NCBI GenBank assembly: GCA_947454545.1
Contig: CANGNB010000002.1
Span: 1-44,674, forward strand
Direction of reading: 5' to 3'
From: Oligoflexaceae bacterium
GTDB lineage: Bacteria; Bdellovibrionota_B; Oligoflexia; Oligoflexales; Oligoflexaceae
Length of the DNA stretch: 44,674 nucleotides
Each line of letters starts with the position of its first letter. Within the stretch, counting starts at the first letter, position 1. The notes under the pieces were generated by a model. That model searched no databases. It was not told the DNA's origin and saw nothing but the letters and a program-made list of their open reading frames with translations. Shown here in pieces: positions 36,465-44,674 of the stretch. Both the position numbers and the translations under genes were made by a program.

Positions 36465-37471
36465 ACGCGCACTTTGAAGCCAAAGCTGCCAGCAATATAG
36501 CCTTTCTCAAATACTGGGGCAAACGCGATGGCCCCCAGCAATGGCCAGCCAATGATTCCTTCTCCATGACCTTAAACGCACTCTGCAGCACGACCAGAGC
36601 CCAGAGGAATCAGGTCGGAGACCATAGATTTATCTTCGAAGGTCAGCTGCTCACCCGCAGCGACAAGCGCTTTGCCAAAACCTTTCGCCAGCTCGATCAT
36701 CTCGCCGAGGCCTTGGAAGTCCAGGGAGCTTTGGATATTGAAAGTGAAAATAATTTTCCAACCGGAGCTGGTATTGCGAGCAGCGCCAGTGGTTTAGCGG
36801 CCCTGACCCTTGCGGCCGTAGCGGCCTGGTATGATACCGATTGTTGGGATACTCTGCGTGAACGCGGGCTCTCACGAGAGCGCCTGGCGCACCTTGCTCG
36901 CATGGGCTCAGGTAGTGCAGGTCGTTCGGTCTTCGGAGGCTATGTGCTGTGGAAAGCAGGAGACTCCCCCGAACAGCAAAGTATCGAGCCCTTCTATCCA
37001 GCGGAACACTGGAGCCTTTGCGATAGCGTCGTGCTGTTTTCTACGAGTGAGAAAGGCCTTGGCTCGACCGAAGCGCATGCACATGCTTGGACCAGCCCTC
37101 TGTTCCGTCCGCGGCTTGCGGGTCTGCCCGAACGCCTGAACAGTATGAAAGATGCCGTTCGCGAGCGCCAGTGGGATCGCCTCGGTCCTCTGCTTGAGAC
37201 CGAAGCCCTCGAGATGCATGCCGTGATCATGACTGCGACACCCTCGCATCAATACCTCAACACCGCGGCATTGGATTTTCTTGGAGAGCTCCGAGCAGCT
37301 CGGTTGAGAGGCGAACACTCAGCCTATTTTACGATCGATGCCGGCCCCAACATCCATGTCATCTATCCAAACGAAGACAGAGAACGGGTTCGGAATTGGC
37401 TTAACAGCAAGTATCCAGGGTCTGTGCTCCATGATGGAGTGGGAGCTGGACCGAGCCTCCGACGCCTTTAA
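36461..37471 (+). CDS. mvaD: Diphosphomevalonate decarboxylase
   Basis: ASNIAFLKYWGKRDGPQQWPANDSFSMTL; NNFPTGAGIASSASGLAAL; GSGSAGRSVFGGYVLW; YFTIDAGPNIHVIY. Confidence 0.95.
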   Translation: MNAHFEAKAASNIAFLKYWGKRDGPQQWPANDSFSMTLNALCSTTRAQRNQVGDHRFIFEGQLLTRSDKRFAKTFRQLDHLAEALEVQGALDIESENNFPTGAGIASSASGLAALTLAAVAAWYDTDCWDTLRERGLSRERLAHLARMGSGSAGRSVFGGYVLWKAGDSPEQQSIEPFYPAEHWSLCDSVVLFSTSEKGLGSTEAHAHAWTSPLFRPRLAGLPERLNSMKDAVRERQWDRLGPLLETEALEMHAVIMTATPSHQYLNTAALDFLGELRAARLRGEHSAYFTIDAGPNIHVIYPNEDRERVRNWLNSKYPGSVLHDGVGAGPSLRRL

Positions 37472-37528
37472 AGAGGCCACAGACTTAACGATGTCGAACG
37501 ACCAACTCCGAGATTACGGGACGCAAGC

Positions 37529-38488
37529 ATGATGAGAGAACACGCGCATACGACAGCTTCTTTACCCCTTGAGCTCCACGCGAGCGCCTGCGGCAAAGCT
37601 ATTATCGTCGGCGAACATGCTGTGGTCTATGGGACCCGAGCTGTTGCCATGCCCTTACCGAGCATGCGTTTTCGTTTCAGTCTACGGCCTATATCAACCC
37701 TGAGCAGCTTTCCTAAAATCCAACTGCTGCTCGATGGCAAAGAAGTCTCCGAACGCATGCAGGCGGTCGTATCGCAAGCCATGCAGCTGCTCGAGATTCC
37801 TGCATTTTCTCTCCTGGGAAAGAGTCACTCCGATCTTCCCATCGGGGCTGGTCTTGGCTCCTCAGCAACTCTCTGTGTCGCCATTCTCCGCGCCTTGGCA
37901 CAGCTCAAAGACCAGGAACTGAGCAGTCAGCAGCTAGCCTATCTAGCTAATGAGCTGGAAAAAAGTTTCCACGGCAATCCCTCGGGCCTCGATGCAGCTG
38001 TCGTAGCCTATGAAAGCTGTATTCTCTTTGCTAAAGGCGGACCTATCCAAGTTTTGAACCTTCCTCAGCACCATGGCAAAACCTGGAATTTTATGCTCAT
38101 CGACAGCGGCCTCAGAGCCTCCACCAAAACGATGATTCGCATCGCCGAACCTTACTTTACAGGTCCCGGAGGTGAAGCCAATCTCCAGGCTTTCGACAGC
38201 CTCGCTCTCAGCGCCCATAAGGCCCTCGAATCAGCCGATTTCACTTTGGCTGCCGATGCTATGAATATCTGTGATCGATTGCTGCGGGATGCCGGCGTTG
38301 TTCCCACCGTGATGGGAGCCATGATTGATGAGATTCGATCGCTTGGCGCCATCGGTGTGAAGTCGACGGGTGCCGGCGGTGGTGGCATGATCTTAGCTCT
38401 TTTGCCAGAGGAAGCTGCAGAAGAGACGGCTCTTACGATTCAATCAGCTTTCGCCCAAAACGCAAGTTTTCGCGTCCATTTACCATGA
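37529..38488 (+). CDS. mvaK1: Mevalonate kinase
   Basis: ACGKAIIVGEHAVVYGTRAVAMPL; LPIGAGLGSSATLCVAI; KSTGAGGGGMILAL. Confidence 0.92.
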   Translation: MMREHAHTTASLPLELHASACGKAIIVGEHAVVYGTRAVAMPLPSMRFRFSLRPISTLSSFPKIQLLLDGKEVSERMQAVVSQAMQLLEIPAFSLLGKSHSDLPIGAGLGSSATLCVAILRALAQLKDQELSSQQLAYLANELEKSFHGNPSGLDAAVVAYESCILFAKGGPIQVLNLPQHHGKTWNFMLIDSGLRASTKTMIRIAEPYFTGPGGEANLQAFDSLALSAHKALESADFTLAADAMNICDRLLRDAGVVPTVMGAMIDEIRSLGAIGVKSTGAGGGGMILALLPEEAAEETALTIQSAFAQNASFRVHLP

Positions 38489-38490
38489 AA

Positions 38491-38521
38491 AGGAAAGGCC
38501 CCGCTCAAGCAGGGCCTTCCT
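38491..38521 (+). terminator. Hairpin terminator-like element after mvaK1
   Basis: AGGAAAGGCCC-CGCTCAAGCA-GGGCCTTCCT; starts 3 nt after the mvaK1 stop, poor U-tract. Confidence 0.55.
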
Positions 38522-38585
38522 GTAATCTTAGTAACTATTCATTGTAAAAAATAGTCGTAGAGAGTTGCGTTCCTCTTAAAAATTC

Positions 38586-40421
38586 TCAGGGATTCGCCAC
38601 TCTCTGCCCGTCAGGCTTGTAATACAGTGGTCCGACACTGCTCCCACCCGTCGCCTGCATCAGGACTCCCGAAGGAAAGGGCAAAGCTGGGTGATCAAAA
38701 GGCGCCAGCTGAAGCTCGACCCGATGATCCGTCAGCCCCTCGCGCAAGAACTCCACCAGCGCCCCAAACTCTTCTTCACTCAAGGAGAAGGGGCGAATAT
38801 CCTCCGATTGGTCCGAACTTTTAAAATCGCCGCCACGTGAATAAAAGCGCACGACCTCTTCGAGGCTATGCTTGCTCCCATTATGAAAGTAGGGAGCTGT
38901 CAGCTTTACGTTACGGAGCATAGCGGTTTTAAAAGCTCCCCGATTGTTTTCAGGTTTACCTTCGGCAAAGCTGATATTCATAGGACCAAGACCAGCACGG
39001 CCCAGATCTTCACGAGTCGGACGCAGACCTAGATTATGAAAGCCAACGTCGGCTTTATCATCCGAGATACCCTTCACATCTTTGAAATAGGAAAGAGAAG
39101 CATCCGAAAGCTCTGCTCCTTCATGACATTCGGTGCAGCGGGCTTTGCCGCGGAACATCTCAAGGCCGAGCTGCTGACGGGGCGTAAGCGCACTGTGATT
39201 TCCATCCATAAACTGATCAAAGGGTGTGCGATCGGGAATGAGGGTCGCTTGGTAAGCGAGGAGAGCTTGCCCCCAAATACGGCTGAAATTTTCTTGAGCA
39301 TGGCTGGCCATGGCTGGATCAAAAGCGCGATCAATAAGGTCTTGATACGTACAAAGTTTGCCCTGGCTTCGATCACAAACGAGACCCGTTTGCTGGGGAT
39401 CGACATAAGATCCCAGCACACTGTCAGCTGGCGAAACTCTTTGATGAAAGAGGGGAACCCGCGCTAGGATTTTCGCACCAACACTTGCAGGACCATTGAA
39501 CGCTCGGCCTGTGCAGCTCATTTCTACATCATTAGTTGCAGGACCGACAGCCTGCGAGGCCAAGGCACAGTTTTCACAGAGTGCGGCAGGCTTCTTGGCG
39601 TTTTGTGTGGAGCCAAAGGGATCGTTACCGTTAAATTGCTGATGGGCTCGCCCATCCCAAAAGAGCTGACGATAAAACACAGCTCCAATGTTGCTCGGTG
39701 TATTTCGGCCTGTCACCTGGCGGGACCGCTTGAACGTTGTGTCTTCCACAACCTCACACTGATCGACTGGATTTCTGGGGTCCGGCGAAAGTCCTATAAA
39801 TTTCGCGCGGACGACGCCCTGGGAACCAACCCGATCATCACTCTCGATGAGACTTGGGGCAAAGAGCTGATCTGGGCCAGTAACACCCCCCGATTGAAAC
39901 AGACCATCAGGTCCAGGATTAAGTGTATTCCATACGCGCTTATCCACACCGCCTGAAAAATGGCAGGTCGCACAGGCTGTTTTGCCATCACTGCCGACTT
40001 GGATGTCCCAAAAGAAGGCCTTTCCTAGGACAATCGCAGCAGCTTGGTCTTTGATATCGGTGTGTGTGGGTCGGGGAACACTCACACAGCGTAGGGGCCT
40101 AAGCTCCCCCACTTTCTGCACATCGCAGGGGTCAGAGCCCGATTGATGGGCTGACTGCGCAGGATTTTCGATATCTTGAAACGTTTTATAGCGCTGATTA
40201 CTGAAGACCATAGGATCCGTTGAGGCCAGGGGCTCATAGCCTTGTCTGTCCATACCCAGAGGAGCCAAATAGCCTTCGTAGTAGCGCTCTATGGTGCGGG
40301 GTTGATCTAAAGCCACCGGAGCTGCGGGGAGCTCAGGTTCGTGTGAGGATTTGGGTCTGCAGAAGGAAACTACAACAGCTAAACCACATAGAGTCAGATA
40401 CTTCAACCACAGCTTCATCAT
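38586..40421 (-). CDS. Di-heme cytochrome c peroxidase/MauG-family protein, large variant
   Basis: Two CxxCH motifs (CATCH, CTECH); GKAFFWDIQVGSDGKTACATCHFSGG; NTPSNIGAVFYRQLFWDGRAHQQF; AMLRNVKLTAPYFHNGSKHSLEEVVRFY. Confidence 0.9.
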   Translation of the reverse strand: MMKLWLKYLTLCGLAVVVSFCRPKSSHEPELPAAPVALDQPRTIERYYEGYLAPLGMDRQGYEPLASTDPMVFSNQRYKTFQDIENPAQSAHQSGSDPCDVQKVGELRPLRCVSVPRPTHTDIKDQAAAIVLGKAFFWDIQVGSDGKTACATCHFSGGVDKRVWNTLNPGPDGLFQSGGVTGPDQLFAPSLIESDDRVGSQGVVRAKFIGLSPDPRNPVDQCEVVEDTTFKRSRQVTGRNTPSNIGAVFYRQLFWDGRAHQQFNGNDPFGSTQNAKKPAALCENCALASQAVGPATNDVEMSCTGRAFNGPASVGAKILARVPLFHQRVSPADSVLGSYVDPQQTGLVCDRSQGKLCTYQDLIDRAFDPAMASHAQENFSRIWGQALLAYQATLIPDRTPFDQFMDGNHSALTPRQQLGLEMFRGKARCTECHEGAELSDASLSYFKDVKGISDDKADVGFHNLGLRPTREDLGRAGLGPMNISFAEGKPENNRGAFKTAMLRNVKLTAPYFHNGSKHSLEEVVRFYSRGGDFKSSDQSEDIRPFSLSEEEFGALVEFLREGLTDHRVELQLAPFDHPALPFPSGVLMQATGGSSVGPLYYKPDGQRVANP

Positions 40422-40798
40422 TCTCTTCCCAATTCAGTTGAAACGACAGCTCAGCAGGCGCCCCCCTGGGTGCAGGAAGCATTCCAATGGAAAGCTCGCG
40501 TTAAGACCATAACAACAGAGCGCTTTTTTTCTGGGGGGGGGCGCAAGGCTGCTTAAATCTTTAACAACAGTCAGCTGACCAGCAAAAAAATATCGTCCTC
40601 AAAAGTTCTTTAACTATCAGTAATCTCTTAGTTTAATAGCAAAAACGAAAAGCTTTCGAGCGCCACGGTGTTCCAACCGGAGGTGGACTTAGTTTGTTTG
40701 TGGAAAAGAGGAGTTGCTTATGGTCCGGACCGTTTCGCTCATCAATACGGCAAGCGACACGCTAGCCTTTACGGAGCTTTGGTGTCGCAGAGGCGGGT

Positions 40799-41146
40799 TC
40801 AAAGTTCATGATACTTCTTGGCAAGCCCCTTGGCTTTCTCCACAGGGTATTTTTCCTTGGTCTTCTCAAGTTTGTCCGCAGCAGCCTGCAAGGGATCGAT
40901 ACCCAAGCGATGGGCCAGATTCAAAAGGCACATCATCACATCGCCCAGCTCATCTTTGGCTGCGGCTCGCTGCTCCTGAGTGAGGGCTTGGCTCTGCTCA
41001 GGTGTCAGCCACATAAAGACTTCTAAGAGCTCGCTGGCTTCTACCGACAAGGCCATCGCCAGATTCTTAGGGCTATGAAACTGACCCCAATCGCGTTCCT
41101 GACAAAACGTTTGAATCTCAGCGCTGAGGTCTTCGAGCTTCACCAT
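40799..41146 (-). CDS. MazG-like nucleotide pyrophosphohydrolase
   Basis: LAMALSVEASELLEVFMWLTPEQS...AAAKDELGDVMMCLLNLAHRLGID (ExxE...ExxD motif). Listed ORF extends to 41248. Confidence 0.88.
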   Translation of the reverse strand: MVKLEDLSAEIQTFCQERDWGQFHSPKNLAMALSVEASELLEVFMWLTPEQSQALTQEQRAAAKDELGDVMMCLLNLAHRLGIDPLQAAADKLEKTKEKYPVEKAKGLAKKYHEL

Positions 41147-42125
41147 AAGACTTACCTCCCTTTGGGGCTGCTGGCCGTGACGAACGCTTGGGAGTATCCC
41201 CACGACTGTTTGGTCTGCTCTCCGAGCGCACAGGACGTCTTGCTTCAAAGGTCTTACGCGCTACCTTCTTTTCTTGCTTTTTAAGATAGGCATCTTCGAG
41301 AGCTGGACCTTTCTTGTCGAGAATCTGCGAAAAAACTTCTGGGGTCACAACCTTGCCAGCCTCAGCTTTGACTGCAGCCTGAAACAGCGGCGAAAGCATA
41401 CCGGCGGCTTCATGCTTGAGCAGCGCCTGATCACCCCGCACATTTTTGCGCATGATAAAGAGGTAGTTGAAGCCGCGGAGAAAATAATTTCCCTCGATGG
41501 CTGAAGTATGCCAGTGGTTGCGCTTTAACGTGCGATTGTGTCGAGTCACGCACACGATATCAACCGGTTCGAAGAGACGCGACATACGAAAGAAGAGCTC
41601 AAAGCCGATCGGACAAAAAGCTTTGCCTTTGGCTTGTGAGTCGGACACATAAAGCGCAAAGTAGGCGCCATCTTTGAGAACACGATAGATGTCCGCGATC
41701 ACCACTTCCATAGCTTCGTAGTAGCCACCATCGCGCGCCTCCAATTCGCCGATGCACTGAGCATCACCTGAGTAGCGAATATGAGTCGAATAGGGAGGAT
41801 CCACAAAGGCAAAATCGATACTCTCGTCGCCTAAAGGCAGATGGCGCGCATCAGCTTTTTTGATATCGGGCCGCGAAGGAGCGATGTCAAAACCAAAACC
41901 CTCGCGCCGCAAATCGCGACAGACATCGAGCGATGTCCCACTACCGCACATGGGGTCCAAGACTTTATCGCCCGGCTTCGTATAGCGCTGGAGGAGATTC
42001 CAGATCACATAGGAAGGGGTGACGCCTGTGTACTCAGAACTGCCTTGCGTCTCGAGACCGTAGTGCTGAGAGGGAAAGTCCCACAGCGATGTCGTCTGAA
42101 TTTTAGGTGCGGGCTGCTTAAACAT
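41118..42125 (-). CDS. DNA methylase-like protein (DPPY motif) with basic C-terminal tail
   Basis: Motif I KVLDPMCGSGTSLDVC followed by motif IV FAFVDPPYSTHIRYSGD; tail KKVARKTFEARRPVRSESRPNSRGDTPKRSSRPAAPKGG. Confidence 0.75.
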   Translation of the reverse strand: MFKQPAPKIQTTSLWDFPSQHYGLETQGSSEYTGVTPSYVIWNLLQRYTKPGDKVLDPMCGSGTSLDVCRDLRREGFGFDIAPSRPDIKKADARHLPLGDESIDFAFVDPPYSTHIRYSGDAQCIGELEARDGGYYEAMEVVIADIYRVLKDGAYFALYVSDSQAKGKAFCPIGFELFFRMSRLFEPVDIVCVTRHNRTLKRNHWHTSAIEGNYFLRGFNYLFIMRKNVRGDQALLKHEAAGMLSPLFQAAVKAEAGKVVTPEVFSQILDKKGPALEDAYLKKQEKKVARKTFEARRPVRSESRPNSRGDTPKRSSRPAAPKGGKSYGEARRPQR

Positions 42126-42146
42126 ATCGAGACCTCAATCTTCGAC

Positions 42147-42848
42147 TCACCAGTTGGAGTCTTCCAAGGGTAAAGGACCATTCCACAAAGTTTCCCAGCG
42201 CTCGCTCAAGGGCGCTTCGAGAACCATTTTTTCGCGAGCAATCGGGTGCTCGAACTGCAGACGCAAGGCATGGAGTGCGATACACCCATCCCAAGCTTTT
42301 TGCGCTCCGTACTTGAGATCGCCATAGATCGGCGTGCCCAGGGAGGCCAGCTGCACACGAATCTGATGACTCCGCCCCGTCTCAGGTTGGACCAAAATCC
42401 ACGATAATCCTGCCCGCTCGGCGATGACCCGATAGCGCAGCACACTGCGTTTTCCGTCTGGGTGCTTTGGCCCGACGATCTCAGTAATATTCGTCTGTCG
42501 CTGCTTGGCCAGCATATGTTCGAGGCGTCCTTCCTTCACGGCGGGACAACCTTCAACGATAGCCACATAGGTTTTCTGCAGGCTACGCGCGCGGAACTGT
42601 TCATTGAGACGACTGGCACCCTTGCTGCTGAGGCCAAAGAGCATCAGCCCAGAGACGGGACGATCCAAAAAATGAATCGGCACGCAGTAACCTTTTTTGC
42701 CCTCAGCCTGGCGCGCACTATGCCATTGGCGCACGCGTTCGAGCATCGTGTCATCACCACTGGCGTCAGATGCCGTTGGGATCCGCGCGGGCTTTTTCAC
42801 AGCGATGAGATGACGATCCAAAAACAGAATGGAGTCTGCGTCGAGCAT
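42147..42848 (-). CDS. RluA-family pseudouridine synthase
   Basis: LIAVKKPARIPT; HFLDRPVSGLMLFGLSSKGASRLNEQF; QPETGRSHQIRVQLASLGTPIYGDLKYG. Confidence 0.92.
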   Translation of the reverse strand: MLDADSILFLDRHLIAVKKPARIPTASDASGDDTMLERVRQWHSARQAEGKKGYCVPIHFLDRPVSGLMLFGLSSKGASRLNEQFRARSLQKTYVAIVEGCPAVKEGRLEHMLAKQRQTNITEIVGPKHPDGKRSVLRYRVIAERAGLSWILVQPETGRSHQIRVQLASLGTPIYGDLKYGAQKAWDGCIALHALRLQFEHPIAREKMVLEAPLSERWETLWNGPLPLEDSNW

Positions 42849-43018
42849 AGCATTCCTAGGTGGTCAAAGAGCCTTATCCTGGGCGTCCAGGAAGGCGCCT
42901 CAAACTAGTCTGAATACGACAAAAAATCAAGTATTTCCGGAGATTCTCAAAAGTCTGAACTCAGCTTGCGCCCCCCTCGGGCCGATAGAAGAGCAAACCT
43001 TCGAGAAGGATTGAGATC

Positions 43019-43651
43019 ATGAGCTTTCGCCCCTACAGAGCCGCCCTCGTTCTCTGGCTCGCTTGGGCAGGCCTCGCGCAAGCTGAAGAAAGCCCCCTGA
43101 TTGATTACACCCAGCTCAATTTCACTGTGAGCCTCAAATCGCTGCGCTCTGGAAATCACGATGACAAGGGTCTCAACGATTACTATATGAAGACTGTTTT
43201 GATCGGTATCCCTTTGCTCAAAGAAGACATCAAAAAGCCGCTTGCTGAGCGCAAAAAATCTGAACGCTCTCTCGGTGAGTTTGCTCAGCTCCAGATCCCA
43301 AACCTCAAGTACTGGCAAGGCGAAAAAAAACCGAGCCCTCAGTTCACCCAAGCTATCTCGGGTGAGACCCTACGCGAGCTTGTGGGCGAGACGATGCGGA
43401 CCTATAAGGTGGATGAGGACTTAGTTTCGGTCCTATACAAACTCGAGATGTTCGAGCGCAATAAAATCATGGGACTTGTCGGTCAAGACACCAAGGTGGG
43501 CGAGACGAGTTTTTATATCATTCCTGAAGTCCTGCCCCATGTTCCCAAAACCGACAATAGCACCCTTACGATGAGCGATTCCCTCGGTCTTCGCGTCGAA
43601 CTTCAGGTCAGCTTCGCCCGCAACGAAGCCAAAAAAGAAAAGACGCCTTGA
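43019..43651 (+). CDS. Secreted hypothetical protein
   Basis: Signal peptide MSFRPYRAALVLWLAWAGLAQAEE; upstream GAAGGATTGAGATCATG. Confidence 0.65.
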   Translation: MSFRPYRAALVLWLAWAGLAQAEESPLIDYTQLNFTVSLKSLRSGNHDDKGLNDYYMKTVLIGIPLLKEDIKKPLAERKKSERSLGEFAQLQIPNLKYWQGEKKPSPQFTQAISGETLRELVGETMRTYKVDEDLVSVLYKLEMFERNKIMGLVGQDTKVGETSFYIIPEVLPHVPKTDNSTLTMSDSLGLRVELQVSFARNEAKKEKTP

Positions 43652-43765
43652 CCCCCCAGCCTTCGCTTTTCTCACGAAGACCTTGCCACCGCCTCTCCAC
43701 TCGCGCTAAAAAATAACTAGGACACTCTCGTTTTTTCATCCTCTATTTAGCAGTGGAGCAACCTT

Positions 43766-44674
43766 ATGGCACGCCTACTCTCGCGCGCTCGCTTTTATGC
43801 CTGTCTGCTTTGGCTTTGGGGAGCCTTGAGCACAGCTGCTGTGGCTAAAGTCTGGACCATTGCGCCATCTGCTACCATGCAGTATGCCGTTCAGGAAGCT
43901 CTGATCGCCGCTGATCCAGGGGATATTGTCGAACTCCCTGAGGGGCGCTTTGCGATGACGGTCGAACTGGTCTTGAGCAAACCCTTCGTCACCATGAGGG
44001 GACAGGGGATGCACAAAACCGAGCTGGTCTATTCGGAAACGGCTGCCGGCCCCCAAGGAATCCTGACGGCCGCTGATCACACCATCATTGAGGACCTCGC
44101 CGTGATCGACCATCCCGGCGATGGGATTAAGGCTGTCGGGGTCAATGGCGTGACCTTTCGCCGAGTCCGAGTCGAATGGACCAAACGCGCCGGCAAAGAT
44201 AACGGGGCCTACGGCCTCTATCCTGTGATGTCACACAATGTCCTCATGGAAGACAATCTCGTGATCGGTGCTTCCGATGCTGGCATCTATGTGGGCCAGT
44301 CGAAAAATATCGTGGTGCGCCGCAACCGCGTCGAATACAACGTGGCAGGCATTGAGATCGAGAACTCTCAGCGGGCGGATGTCTACGATAATACCGCCAC
44401 CAACAATACCGGCGGTATCCTTGTGTTCAACCTGCCCAATCTCCTGATTAAGGGTGGACACGGCACACGCCTCTTTCACAATCGTATCGTCAAAAACAAC
44501 TTTGTGAACTTCGCTCCCGCCGGCAACAGTGTGGCTTTGATTCCTCAGGGCACAGGCATCCTGATTATGGCCAATCCGAATGTGGAAATTTTTGAGAACC
44601 TCATCGCGGACCACTACACCACCAGTATCGCTGTAGTCAGTTACAATATCACCGAGCGCGCTGCGGATGACCCC
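43766..44674 (+). CDS. Right-handed parallel beta-helix repeat protein (NosD-like), truncated at window end
   Basis: Not in ORF track. ATG at 43766 open for 303 codons to the end; signal peptide MARLLSRARFYACLLWLWGALSTAAVA; repeats VLMEDNLVIGASDAGIYVGQSKNIVVRRNRVEYNVAGIEIENSQRADVYDNTATNNTGGILVFN. Confidence 0.88.
   Translation, partial: MARLLSRARFYACLLWLWGALSTAAVAKVWTIAPSATMQYAVQEALIAADPGDIVELPEGRFAMTVELVLSKPFVTMRGQGMHKTELVYSETAAGPQGILTAADHTIIEDLAVIDHPGDGIKAVGVNGVTFRRVRVEWTKRAGKDNGAYGLYPVMSHNVLMEDNLVIGASDAGIYVGQSKNIVVRRNRVEYNVAGIEIENSQRADVYDNTATNNTGGILVFNLPNLLIKGGHGTRLFHNRIVKNNFVNFAPAGNSVALIPQGTGILIMANPNVEIFENLIADHYTTSIAVVSYNITERAADDP

Noticed and set aside
40570-40579. 10-bp palindrome GTCAGCTGAC
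   Set aside because: Too short to distinguish from chance without conservation data.
1-44674. CRISPR array, transposon or prophage
   Set aside because: No regularly spaced direct repeats and no transposase, integrase or phage structural motifs seen in the ORF translations.

Overview
The window is a compact bacterial chromosome segment with no rRNA, tRNA, CRISPR or transposase that I could recognise. Gene content is compatible with a Bdellovibrionota/Oligoflexia-like organism, but that is a weak inference. Left to right it contains: the end of leucyl aminopeptidase; a decayed TonB-dependent receptor divergent to two solute-binding proteins and a double-kinase hybrid histidine kinase; tlyA; a REC-PilZ protein; a FapA/DUF342 protein; rlmN; a HAMP-only membrane protein; an unlisted 34-aa very basic ORF followed by a structured, terminator-ended intergenic region; a LonB-like AAA protease operon with an embedded small ORF; epmA; a secreted ParB-like protein; a ferrochelatase-like lipoprotein; a 7-kb single-gene iterative PKS resembling enediyne PKSE/polyene synthases with tandem C-terminal hotdog domains; a lipoprotein; a MarR-type regulator; a minimal secretin/pseudopilin-like overlapping operon; an SDR; a mevalonate-pathway operon (fni-mvaA-mvaK2-mvaD-mvaK1) with an N-terminally extended Fni and a hairpin-rich intercistronic region; a large di-heme peroxidase; a rluA-like/DNA methylase/MazG-like operon; and a right-handed beta-helix protein running off the end. 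The most interesting items are the PKS with built-in hotdog domains, the extended Fni plus structured region in the mevalonate operon, the ferrochelatase-like lipoprotein, the TonB receptor pseudogene and the 34-aa basic ORF. All family calls were made by reading motifs; no database search was run.
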